DNA of 64,000 nucleotides from Serripes groenlandicus (taxonomy: Eukaryota; Mollusca; Bivalvia; Cardiida; Cardiidae). Of the stretch, positions 46,031 to 57,000 are shown piece after piece. The notes under the pieces were generated by a model. That model searched no databases and had not been told where the DNA came from. It saw only the letters and a list, made by a program, of their open reading frames with translations. Positions within the stretch are counted from its first letter, which is position 1. Every line of letters begins with the position of its first letter. The stretch spans positions 41,291,653-41,355,652 of the forward strand of contig JASEVX010000013.1 of NCBI GenBank assembly GCA_031761405.1, in the 5' to 3' direction. Both the position numbers and the translations under genes were made by a program.

Positions 46031-48776
46031 CTTCTCAAGTGGGCTAAATTTGCTCAGAAAATATTCTAAAGGGGGTTGGCCCCTTTTGAAAGTGCCTTCC
46101 ATGGGTGGGGCATGTGTTTTACTGGAATAGCCCTTACTGCAAGTTATGGCCTTTTTTTTAACTTAGAAATTCTGGTAAAGGTTTTGTGTGCAACTAAATT
46201 AAGAGTCCATATCTCAGTGTTTTATTTAATGCATTGCATTGAAACTTCAAACAACCCTAACCAACTATCACACCTATATAAATTATCAAGTATAAGTTAT
46301 GGCCCTTTTTTAACTTAAAAATTCTGGTTTAAGTATTTAGATTTAGAAACCATATCTAGGTAACCACTTAAAAGATTGTATTGAAACGTTATACGCGCCT
46401 AGAGACCCTAAAAATGCCCTTTTAATAATAATTTGGCACAAATGTTCATCATGTGACCCTTTAGCAAAATTGTTCAAATATTTATGATCCGCTGAAAAAC
46501 ATGTCTCCTAGGGTGCAGGGCTTCTTTCTTTGATTCTGCCAGACTAATTTGAATGACAACATAGAGTTGGGTTGTTTGCATTATGGCAATGGAGCACTGC
46601 TGGACCTCTATTTTTGTCTCAAATGTGTTATTGTACTTGACATTACGAATCACATGGAATGATCCAGGGCCATCATGTCCCTCTTGTTTTATATGTTTCA
46701 CTTGGTATCATCTTCAGCTGATGTAAACATTGTTACCTGAACTTTAAACTCATCAAAGGTCGGATTGTAGCTCTTTGTAATGTTACTGTATGGAGATATT
46801 TCTCTCCGTAGAGGCGAACAAAAAATCCTGATTTTAATATCTTAAGTGTACAATATGTACAGATACTGCATCTTTTTCCAAAATGTATACAATAATAGAT
46901 CCTTATTATTATCCTCTGTCTGTCGTTAACTTTTAGCTTTAAACATGATCTCCTCCTAAACCATGAGACTAATTTCAACCAAACTCTTCAAAATTGTTCA
47001 AAGATTTAAATTCCTTGGGAGAGAACTATGATTGCTGGGGTATCAGGAAGGGGGCAAAATGTCCAACCTTTAGAATTATTTTGCTCTGAATCTGCTTTTC
47101 AGATTCAAATATAATTTGGAGAAATGTTTCTTTGTTAAAAAAACAATGGCAACCAGGTTGCATTATGATAGACTGAATGAATGAACACTAATTTATAATG
47201 CATCCTCTATGGAAGTTCTGATTTCAAGATAATTTTGTAGAAATATTCTTTCATTGATCATCTACATAATTTGTCAAGCCATATTGATTGGTTGACAGAA
47301 AAAGCAACCAAGCCACATCAGAAAAGGGGTGTAATAATTTTTTTGTTTCATATATCATCTCTGCCTAATTCATAAAACTAATTTCATCAAAACTACATAA
47401 TGTAGGAATGTTCTTTGGTGGTCGTCTTTAAAAATTGTTTAAAGATTTAAAAGTTTAAATTCCATGGAGAACTTTGGTTGCTTCTGCATCAGAAAGGATG
47501 TAAAATGCCTTTATTCTTCTGTTGTGAATTTGCTCATTGGATTTTAACCCTTTCCCTAATAGAATGCTTTCGGACGCCTCTGCAGCAGTCACCTTTTTGA
47601 AAACATACTGACAAAAGAAGAAATTGAAAAGAATGGCCATGTCTTCTTTTGCCACAATGTTTTCCACTTTTAGTCATCTATATATAGGTTATCCATTCAA
47701 TTATTGAGATTTTCTAATTTTTAGCTCACCTATACACTAAGTGCAAGGTGAGCTTTTGTGATTGCCTACCCTCCGTCGTCGTCCGTTCAAATTTACTACA
47801 AACAACTTCTTCTCCTAAACCGATTATTCAAATTCAAAATAATTTTAAAGGAATGTTCCTTGTGTGAATCTCGTTCAAACTTTTCTGAGGAATTGTATTC
47901 TATGCAGAACTTTGATTACTATGGCAACAAAAAATAAATAAATAACCAAAACTTAAAAAATCCTCTTGTCCAAAAGTGCTGGCTTGATTTAAAAATTATT
48001 TAGCACAAAATTAATGTTCCTTGGGGCACCCTCTAACAAGATTGTTTAAAAATTTCCCATCGGTTGAAAAAAATGGCCGCCAGGGGGGGGGGGCTTATAA
48101 TTGTTAAAACTTAAAAAATCTTCTTCCCCAAAAGTACTGGCCCGATTTGACAGCAACCAAACTCAGCACTCGCAAGCTCGCCAATCGCGAGGGAATTTAT
48201 TCCCGGGCAAGTTCATATATAAATCATCTTGCCCGTCTTGGCGAGTGCGAAATAAAAACTCATAACCGTTATGCCGAGGTTTATATTCAATAAGGTGTGA
48301 TCAGAATAGGCATCCAACACAGTGTTTTTGTAATTGTAAACGTGGGCTCCACCTTTTCTTTTCTTTTTTTGTCAGTTACTGTAACATAGTCAGAAATTCA
48401 TAACAACCGATGGGTTGTGGTACGTTTTGTTTGCCATGATTTGATAGTACTGTTTTTGGCTAAGTCAATCAAACGCCGTGTTGCATAACATTTCTATTAC
48501 AATGTCTAGTCTGATTTCCTGTGTGTATTACCTTTTCGATAATCGTAAATTGTTTGTTTATGTTTTTTACTATCTGTCACGTATCTTAATTTGATACAAG
48601 AGACATTTGAAAAAGATATAAAACCCGACTATTTACAAGGATATTTCGACGGAGCACCTCCTCGCGACTAAGATAAAGGCAGGCTTCTTCAGTCTACTAC
48701 ATAGTGGCTGATTCCGGTAAAATTACTTAATCTGGAGATTTATTGATGGGGCAATTATAGGGACTTGTTATAAGTT

Positions 48777-49034
48777 TTTGGCCAGATTTTTCTTGAAAAA
48801 TTCCGGTCTATAGATTTGCGATGTCCGTATGTCCGTCAACATTTTGGTTAAAGTTTCAGGTTGAGGCAAAATCTCAGCTCTGGAAAGGGTGACAAACTTG
48901 AAACTTTGCCTGAAGGTAACCAGTAACAAGTTCTATTGATTTCTATGGTTACTTTGACCTTGACCTTGGTTTGTCGATTTTCAAGGTGAAATTGCCGAAA
49001 ATCCGACCTTACCGTCTTCAGCGGTTTCTTGTTA
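48777..49034 (+). mobile_element. CCGGTCTATAG-type element, second copy
   Basis: TTTTTGGCCAGATTTTTC...CCGGTCTATAGATTTGCG to GTCTTCAGCGGTTTCTTGTT, closely similar to 41124-41428 but lacking an internal GGTTAAAG duplication. Confidence 0.75.
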
Positions 49035-49282
49035 ATCAATGAAATTAATTCGTAATTGGTCAGTCTTTAACTGTCAACAACTTAAAGCAGTCTGTTAACA
49101 CGCTATGTCAACAGTTTGACATGTACACAAACACTATGCACAATTTGACTGGTTTAACTTAATTTACACGATATTTTACTCGATAGGGATACACATTATT
49201 GTCTAAATCCGTGAACCAGTCAGTTATGCAGACGAGTAATGACTTTTAACTCTTAATTTTTTACGAGACCAGACTTGAGCTA

Positions 49283-51224
49283 ATTTTTAGCCAGAAGGGC
49301 TTATGTCGTGGCAATTTGTCTGTCGTCCGTCCGTCCGTAAACAATTTCTTGTTAACACGATACAGTCTTCACTTTTGATTGTATCTCAACTAAACTTATA
49401 CAGTAGTTAGATTTCCATGTGAGCTCGGTTCCTTTCGAAAACCAGCCACAGATCTGCCCATGCATGACTGGATTATGGCCCTTGATATGGTCAAAATTGC
49501 TATAAAAGAGCTTGTTAACATGATACAGTCTTCACTTTTGATTGTATCTCAACCAAACTTATACAGTAGTTAGATATCCACGAGAAACCAGCCAGATCTG
49601 CCCATGCATGACTGGATTATGGCCCTTGAAATTGTCATAATTGCTATAAGAGACCTTGTTAACACGATACAGTCGTTATTTTTTATTGTATCTCAATCAA
49701 ACTTATACAATAATTAGATATCCATGAGAACTTCCTTTCCAAAACCAGCCAGATCCGCCCATGCATGACTGGATAATAACCCATGGAATTGTCAAAATTG
49801 CTATAATAGAGCTTGTTAACACGATACAGTCTCTTTTTATGCCCCCACGGAATCTCCGATTCGGGGGGCATATAGTTTTTGGCCTGTCTGTTGGTCTGTT
49901 GGTCTGTCTGTCTGCACAAAAAAAACTTTAACCTTGGCCATTACTTTTGAACCATAACAGATACGGCTACCATATTTCACATGTGTATTCCTTGTGACAT
50001 GACCTTTCTGTCAGTACCAACATTTTTGACCTTGCGACCTTGACCTTTGACCTAGATGTTGCCATTCTCGAAAAAAACTTTAACCTTGGCCATTACTTTT
50101 GAACCATAACAGATACGGCTACCATATTTCACATGTGTATTCCTTGTGACATGACCTTTCTGTCAGTACCAACATTTTTCACCTTGCGACCTTGACCTTG
50201 ACCTAGATGTTGCCATTCTCGAAAAAAACTTTAACCTTGGCCATTTCTTTTGAACCATAACAGGTATGGCTACCATATTTCACATGTGTATTCCTTGTGA
50301 CATGACCTTTCTGTCAGTACCTTGCGACCTTGACCTTGACCTAGATGTTGCCATTCTCGAAAAAAACTTTAACCTTGGCCATTACTTTTGAACCATAACA
50401 GGTATGGCTACCATATTTCACATGTCAGTACCAACATTTTTGACCTTGCGACCTTGACCTTTGACCTAGATGTTGCCATTCTCGAAAAAAAAATTAACCT
50501 TGGCCATTACTTTTGAACCATAACAGATACGGCTACCATATTTCACATGTGTATTCCTTGTGACATGACCTTTCTGTCAGTACCAACATTTTTGACCTTG
50601 CGACCTTTACCTTTGACCTAGATGTTGCCATTCTCAATTTTTTTTTTAACCTTCCCCACAACTTTTGAACAATAACAGGTAATGCTACCATATTTCACAT
50701 GTGTATACCTTGCGACCTTGACCTTTGACCTAGATGTTGCCATTGGGGGGCATCAGTGTTTCACAAACACATCTTGTTTTTTATTGTATCTCAATCAAAC
50801 TTATACAGTAGTTAGATATCTATGAGAGCTTGATTCCTTTCGAAAACAAGCCAGATCCGCCCCATGCATGACTGAATTATAGCCCTTGAAATTGTCAAAA
50901 TTGCTATAATAGGGCTTGTTAACATGATACAGTCCTTATTTTTTATTGTATCTCACTCAAACTTATACAGTAGTTAGATATCCAGGGCATGAGAGTTTGG
51001 TTCATTTCTAAAAAACGGCCAGATCTACCCATGCATGGCTGGATTATGGCCCTTGAAATTGTTAAAATTGCTATAATACAGCTTGTGAACACAATAGAGC
51101 TTCCATTTACTATCTGATCTTCACCAAACTTAGATGGTATTTGAATATTGATGACATATTGGTTCCTTTTGAAACAAGCCAGATCAATGCCAGTAGAGCA
51201 TAGGCCGTCATGGGCTTCTTGTTT
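49283..51224 (+). mobile_element. AGCCAGAAGG-type element with nested insertion
   Basis: Begins ATTTTTAGCCAGAAGGGC, TTATGTCGTGGCAATTTG, CGTCCGTCCGTAAACAATTT and ends AGCATAGGCCGTCATGGGC, TTCTTGTT. Several ~165-bp cassettes carry CTTGTTAACACGATACAGTC, TATACAGTAGTTAGATATCC, CCCATGCATGACTGGATTAT. The GGGGGCAT-type element at 49836-50777 sits between two of them. Same family as 7928-8624. Confidence 0.8.
49836..50777 (+). mobile_element. GGGGGCAT-type element, complete, innermost
   Basis: Has both ends: TTTATGCCCCCACGGAATC, CGATTCGGGGGGCATATAG on the left and GGGGGGCATCAGTGTTTC, ACAAACACATCTTGTT on the right, with about six cassettes between. The host text (TTTTATTGTATCTCAATCAA) resumes immediately after. 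It is the youngest insertion in the nest. Confidence 0.8.
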
Positions 51225-54132
51225 TCATTTGAGAGCCAAGTGGCGAACTACAGCGCGAGTCCTGTAGTCTTTTACTTCTTTCAGAAATGTAATAGATAAA
51301 TATTGAGTAAGACAACACTGCCAATTGAGAAGCCTGTAAAATAAAGGCATTAGAAGGCATTCCAGTTAATTTGGTGTTTTTGTTATATTTTTCAATTTAA
51401 GTTTGGGCGAGTAAAATTCCATTTGGTCGAGTTAATTTATCAAGTTTCCCGCCCAGCTTGGCAAGTGAGCCAAATTTTTAAGTTCCAACACTGTTTGAAA
51501 ACTTTTTTTTGCACAAATGTTCCTTGGGGCACCCTATACCAAGATTTTTTAAATATTTTCGATCTGTTGAAAAACATGGCAGTCAGGGGGCAGAGCTTAT
51601 TTTCTGTATATGTGCATAGTTAAAACTTTAAAAATCATCTTTTCCAAAAGTACTAGCTTGATTTAAAAAATATTTTGCACAAATGTTCCTGGGGGCACCC
51701 TCTACCAAGATTGTTCAAACATTTCGATCCGTTGAAAAACATGGCCACCAGGGGGGGTTCGGAGATTATTTTCCTTATATACATGTGCATTGTTAAAACT
51801 TTAAAAATCTTCTTGTCCAAAAGTACAGGCCCGAAAATTATTCCTTATATGTGCATTGTTCAAACTTCAAAAGTTCTGGCCCGATTTGAAAGTTATTTTG
51901 CGCAAATATTCCTTGGGACACCCTCTACCATGATTGTCCAAATGTTTCTGATCTGTTCAAAAACATGGCTACTATAAGGGGTGCAGAGCTTGTTTCCTTA
52001 TAAGTGCATTGTTTAAATTTCAAAAAGGTACTGGTCCAATTTAAGACTATTTGGTACAAATGTTCCTTGGGTAACTGTAAGAACTAAGATTGTTCAAATC
52101 ATTCTGATCTGTTGAAAACATGGTTGCCAGGGTGCAGTGTTTACTTTCCTTATTACCTTATTTTGAAAAGGGTAACAACTTTGAAAACGTTGAAGTTTTA
52201 TTTAACCAGGTGAGAGATATAGGGCCAACATGCCCTCTTGTTGATAAAATAATCATGTTCAAAGTCCTCTGCTGCTGAATTGTCTTATGAGAGAAAGGGT
52301 TAACAGGCTTATCAAATTATCACTGCTTTTGATGAATACACATTTGGTACTAAACCAAAACTGAGGAGATCGATTTAGACCCTTGACATCTTCACCCTCT
52401 TGTTTACATATAAAATCCATATTTAAAAATTACAGAATGTCATCAGAGAACATAGTGCCAGACCAGATGTCAAATAATTCTGTGCTTTACCTGTCATAAA
52501 TGGAGACAGGAGACATCATAGAATTCAGTGTCTAAACAAAGAAATATCTTGGGCAAAAGACACTACCAAAAGTTGGAAGGTAAATGAAATTTATTGTGTA
52601 TGCTCTTGTTTTTATTAAAAAGATTTTTTAACAAGGTGGACACATTTTAAAAACGTTCCCCGGAATTGCATTTTGGACTCTTATTGTCTAGATCACTGAA
52701 CATGCCAAAATTAGAACACAAACATCTGCACAATAAAGAGATAGCATATTTGGTTCTCTTGAGTCAAGGTCACTTATACCATAAATAGATAATTGTTTCT
52801 GCTAAATAAAAGATACTCAATTTGCATGGCTCATAAGTATCTCATAGATGAAGGCTAAGATTGTATTTTAGTTTATTTTGTTTGAGGTAGTTGTTACTGA
52901 AAATGAAAAAATGGTTTCTGCTCAAAAGTTGCTTCTTGTATTGAGACAACTTAAGCTTAAGATTGCATATAGGTTTACTCTGCTCAAGGTCTTGGTTTCA
53001 AGAAAATCTTGGTTTATTTGTACCTTATATTCAGATGAAGGCTTGCTGAGTATTCACATAAATTTACTCTGATCAGAGTCACTGTTACTAAAATAAGAGA
53101 GGTGGTTTTAACTCAATAATTTCAGTTAGGAAACTGATACTGCAAACAGTCTTAAGTACTTTATATTGATATGAAGGTTGCTGTTAGGTTGAGGTTTACT
53201 CAGAAATTATTTTATGTTATTCAGTGAAATTATGTGCACATTATGTAGGATAGCTTAAGTCTATTTTAATGCATATGAACACTGGTCAATGGTTATACAG
53301 TGCTGCAGGTCTACTGCTAAAAATGCTTGATGTATCCTTATTTTAACCAAACAGTAAGTAGACCAGTCTTACAGTGTTTTCTCTAGAGTGCGTTTTCTGC
53401 GTCTTTGACGCAATTTAATTGACATTGACGCATATAAATTGAAAGTCTGCGTCATAAAAGACGCAACAAAAATGATAACAAATTCAGTCGGTCTTAGGGA
53501 CGAATCAGCTTAAAATCGATAGATTCCATTGCAAGAGTCACTTGTCCTTCAAAAAGAGACATCACGTATGCTCATTTTTCATTTTGTTATTATCCTGCAT
53601 ACAAAACCAAACATGCGAAAAATCGCTAATTTCTGACCATGAATCAGGTCGGAAATTTGGCGACGCTTCCAGGATCGAATCTGGCGTACGTTATGTTTGT
53701 CACACCAAAATACACATATGGGACAACATTTAACCATTTATCTATCGTATAAAGTAAACACAAACGGTCTTACTCACGTTTTTATGTGTTTTAATCTCAT
53801 TTTAATCCACCACCTAGAGGCCTGACGTTTAATAACTCACAATGTGGTCGATTTGAACCGAGGATAACCGAATATGGTATTGTGGTTAAAGTATACCAAC
53901 ATGGATATTTAACGAAACAGTTATCTATCTTACTCAAACAAGTTTTGGCGATATTTCGTTTAATTTTTTTTACCGATTTCGTCTAATTTATTTAACCGAA
54001 AACAAATTTGTTACAGATTTTAAATTTTTCGCCGTTGTGAATTGAATTTTGATACATTAAAGTGGTAAAGAGGTAAGCTGCATAACTTTTAGGCTCAAAT
54101 TAATATAATAATAATTATAAATATGGTTTTTT

Positions 54133-55693
54133 AGATCACCTTAGCCGAAGGCTGAAGGTGAGCTATTCTGATCACTTTTTGTCCGTCGTCCGTCGTCCGT
54201 CGTCCGTCCGGTGTTAACTTTTAGCTTTAAACATCAACTCCTCCCAAACTCCAAGGACAATTTTCGTGAAACATCACAGGACTGTTCCTCTGGTTGGCCT
54301 CTTTCAAAGTTGTTCAAAGATTTAAATTCCATTGAGAACTTTGGTTGCTGCGGCATCAGAAAGGGGACAAAATGTCCAAACTTTGAAAATCTTCTCCTCC
54401 GAATCTGCCTGTCAGATTCAAATATAATTTGGTAGAAATGTTCCTTGGGTGACCCTCTATAAAAATTGTTCAAGCCATACTGATTGGTCGAAAAACATGG
54501 CAGTCAGGCGGCATCAAAAAAGGGGCAAAATGACAATACTTTAATAAAGTATCCTTATAAAAGTGCTTGTCTGATTTAAAGATAGTTTTGTAGAAATGTT
54601 CTTTCATTGATCATCTACATACTTTGTCAAGCCATATTGATTTGTTGAAAGGCATAGCAACCAAGCAGCATCAGAAAAGGAGTAAAATTAACGTTTTGCT
54701 TCAAATGACATATGGTTATTAGATTGATGGTCTAAGGGAGGTAACACTTGGCAGAGTATTATGCAAGGGCAATCTCCTTCGCAGAGTTGTCGTTCCTTAC
54801 ACTCACCATACACTATCAATCAGGTGATCGATTTAATGTCCAAACTTTAAAAATCTTCTCCTCCGAATCTGCCTGTCAGATTCAAATATAATTTGGTAGA
54901 AATGTTCCTTGGGTGACCCTCTATAAAATGTGTTCAAGCCATACTGATTGGTCGAAAAACATGGCAGTCAGGCGGCATCAGAAAAGGGGCAAAATGACAA
55001 AATTTGAAAATTCCATTTTTTATGAAAGTGTTTGTCTGATTTTAAGAAAATATAATACGAATCTTACTGTAATGATCCTCTATTTAATTTGTTTAAGCCG
55101 TTTTGATTGGTTACACAATCATATCAACCAGGCGTCGTCACAAAAAGGGTAAATTGAACTTTTAGCTACAAATGACAACCAACTCCTACCATTCCAATAG
55201 ACCAATTTCCACAAAACATCACAAGAATGTTCCTTTGGTGGTCCTCTTTCAAAATTGTTCAAAGATTTAAATTCCATTGATAACTTTGGTTGCTGCGGCA
55301 TCAGAAAGTGAAAAAAATACCCAAATTTTAAAATCCTTTTCCTCCATAATCTACTTGTGCGATTGCAAGATAATTTGGTAGAAATGTTCCTTAAGTGACC
55401 CTCTAAATAAACTGTTGAAGCCATATTGATTTCGTTGAAAAACAGGGCAGCAAGGCGGCATCAGGAAAGGTGCAAAATGACAAAAACTTTATAATTCCAT
55501 TCTTATTAAAGTTCTTGTTAGATTTCAAGATATAAATGGCCTTTACTGATAAGCTGTTTCTTGAGAAGTGTCCACTCCTTTGCAGTTTCATTTGCATTCC
55601 CTGATAAAATTTTCCAAGATATTTGCAGTTAAATATTTGCTACTAATTTACTATCAATTAGGTGATCGATTTAGGGCCATCTTGGCCCTCTTG
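54133..55693 (+). mobile_element. AGATCACC-type element nested in the hAT
   Basis: Starts TTTAGATCACCTTAGCCG, AAGGCTGAAGGTGAGCTATT (terminal hairpin), GTCCGTCGTCCGTCGTCCG and ends TTAGGTGATCGATTTAGGGC, CATCTTGGCCCTCTTGTTTA. The body is repeated cassettes with TTCAAAGATTTAAATTCCATTG and GGCATCAGAAAGG; a terminus-like CAGGTGATCGATTTAA at 54822 suggests an internal junction of two copies. Confidence 0.8.
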
Positions 55694-55837
55694 TTTATCG
55701 TTGCGATAGCTGTCAAGGATATAAACGGCATAATAACTTGAATCGAGACTATGGATGGCATATTTTGGTTAAATGTAGGGTACTGCAATCTGCCGAGATG
55801 TGCCGATTGAGTCCCTGAGGTAAATATCTGGGGAAAA

Positions 55838-55933
55838 ATGTCAGCTCCATCGTCTGCTAAGCAGCGGCGTTTAACATCATTTTTCTCCAGTCCAAAAACA
55901 CCGTCTGAATCGCAAAGTAAAGAGGCGAAATAA
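55838..55933 (+). CDS. Short ORF, probable hAT transposase N-terminus
   Basis: 31 codons (MSAPSSAKQRRLTSFF then SSPKTPSESQSKEAK) and TAA. QRRLTSFF fits the PCNA-binding PIP-box pattern Q-x-x-L-x-x-F-F. Similar K-Q-x-x-L-x-x-F-F leaders open KIAA1586/ZMYM-like proteins derived from hAT transposases, as I recall. It lies inside a hAT-like element by its termini, downstream of the nested AGATCACC insertion, with no zinc-finger or catalytic region after it. Whether the peptide is made is unknown. Confidence 0.4.
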   Translation: MSAPSSAKQRRLTSFFSSPKTPSESQSKEAK

Positions 55934-56043
55934 AGAAAACTGTATTCAAACTAATCACTTGACTTGATAGTTGAGTTCCATGTGAAGAATCTAAGATCTG
56001 ATTAGAAACTTTCAGTTTATGTGTTAATGACAACATTTTATCT

Positions 56044-56150
56044 TTGAATTGTGCAGATGTAAGCTAACAACCCAAATATAATTTTGTACAATCTGATTGT
56101 ACAAAATTAATATTTGGTATGTTAACTTACATCTGCACAATTCAAAGCTC
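56044..56150. repeat. ~50-bp-arm palindrome within the hAT
   Basis: TTTGAATTGTGCAGATGTAAG, CCAAATATAATTTTGTACAATC is mirrored by GATTGTACAAAATTAATATT and CTTACATCTGCACAATTCAAA around a 1-2 bp centre. A few mismatches mid-arm. Likely a small foldback inserted in, or the subterminal region of, the hAT. Confidence 0.85.
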
Positions 56151-56762
56151 AAACAAGCTATTGTGTTGATTGTTAAACAGTTCAAATAACTCAATAATGA
56201 ACAATGGCAACAAAGGAACCTGTGACAGTGTAAAATGATTGTGATGGAAGTCTGTAAATTTCTAAGTCTAGTCATCTTCTAGTCATTTACTCTCAGTTAT
56301 AGTAAGTTGAGATTAAAAGACAAACTAAAATACAACAGAATTGTTTATGGTTTCTTAAATTAATGAAAACCATGTGTGTGACCCCAACATTTTCAAATCA
56401 TGAAATGACCCCCAAAACTTTTAAATGACCCACACAATTCCAAGTCGGGGGTCATATATGACCCTCAAAAATTTTGGTCTGGAGAAAACACTGGTCTTAT
56501 ATCCACCGGGGCCTCCCCTGGAAATATTTTTCTTTCGCCAACACTTTCGCCAAATTGAAAAAAAAAAGGAGCCAAATTTAAAAAGTTGGAGCCAAAATTT
56601 GAGCCACTTTTGAAGCCACATCAGACTCGTCTAATAAATTATTAACAGTTAAAGGGTATAACAACTCTTTGTTTCATCATAGAAACAGCAAGTATATGAT
56701 CTAAAAGTAAAGAAAAGTGCATTATTAACTTGTCATATCTATCTCATTATCTTTATAGATTT

Positions 56763-57000
56763 TTAGCTCACCAGAGCACAAAGTGCTCAACGTGAGTTTT
56801 TGTGAAATATCTTGCCTTTTTTTCGTCGTCCGTCGTCAACATTTGCTTGTTAACACTCTAGAGGCAACATTTTGCATCCAATCTTCATGAAAGTTAATCA
56901 GAATATATATCTCATCATATCTAGCTCAAGTTCGAAACTGGGTCATGTCGGTTTTAAAACTAGGTTACTAGGTCAAATTTAAGGAAAATCTTGTAAACAC
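56763..57000 (+). mobile_element. AGCTCACC-type element, 5' end only
   Basis: TTTTTAGCTCACCAGAGCAC, AAAGTGCTCAACGTGAGTTT, TCGTCCGTCGTCAACATTTG, GTTAACACTCTAGAGGCAAC, CATCCAATCTTCATGAAAG, ACTAGGTTACTAGGTCAAAT. It runs without a break into the 60-bp array, so the array seems to have grown from inside this element. Confidence 0.75.

Larger units (their letters stand above)
48151..51493. mobile_element. hAT-like element with 5-bp target duplication
   Basis: TTTGA at 48146-48150 and 51494-51498 flanks a 3343-bp insert starting CAGCAACCAAACTCAGCAC and ending CCAACACTG; removing it and one TTTGA restores the cassette text CCCGATTTGAAAA seen elsewhere in the host element (about 51881). The terminal repeats are weak beyond CAG/CTG, but both end regions carry CTCGCC/GGCGAG-like strings (48178, 48238, 51411). 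It holds the CCGGTCTATAG element at 48777 and the AGCCAGAAGG element at 49283. No transposase frame seen. Confidence 0.65.
47718..52246 (+). mobile_element. AGCTCACC-type element inside the MITE
   Basis: Begins TTTTTAGCTCACCTATACAC, AAGTGCAAGGTGAGCTTTTG (terminal hairpin), CCCTCCGTCGTCGTCCG and ends CCAGGTGAGAGATATAGGG, CCAACATGCCCTCTTGTTG. Body cassettes at 47800-48150 and 51494-52200 carry AAAAGTACTGGCCCGATTT, TTCCTTGGGGCACCCTCTAC and AAAAACATGGC. The middle is displaced by the 48151-51493 element. Confidence 0.8.
47548..52299 (-). mobile_element. CCCTTTCCC MITE split by ~4.5 kb
   Basis: TTAA at 47544-47547 and 52300-52303. The left part runs CCCTTTCCCTAATAG... GGTTATCCATTCAATT, GAGATTTTCTAA to about 47716; the right part ATCATGTTCAAAGTCC... 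GAGAGAAAGGG resumes at about 52250. Total 4752 bp minus roughly 4.53 kb of insertion equals the 223-bp family length. Confidence 0.85.
46910..52410 (+). mobile_element. Outer AGATCACC-type element of a six-level nest
   Basis: The left part (GTCGTTAACTTTTAGCTTTA, about 46922, to 47543) matches 54200-55140: TTCAAAATTGTTCAAAGATT, AACTTTGGTTGC, CATCAGAAAGG. The right end (GAGATCGATTTAGACCC... ACCCTCTTGTTT, about 52365-52405) matches its terminus. Between them lies a split MITE and everything nested in it. The left terminus is truncated. 46331-46909 holds another GGGCCATCATGTCCCTCTTG end at about 46668 and otherwise nothing recognised. Confidence 0.55.
53372..56493 (+). mobile_element. hAT-like element, 3.1 kb, 6-bp target duplication
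   Basis: The left end CAGTGTTTTCTCTAGAG and the right end TCTGGAGAAAACACTG are 16-bp inverted repeats with one mismatch. GTCTTA (53366-53371 and 56494-56499) flanks both ends. CAGTG termini with a short duplication suit the hAT superfamily. It carries a short ORF at 55838 resembling a hAT transposase N-terminus, an AGATCACC-type element at 54133-55693 and the palindrome at 56044. The catalytic region is absent, so it cannot move alone. 52411-53371 before it holds no recognised repeat. Confidence 0.75.
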
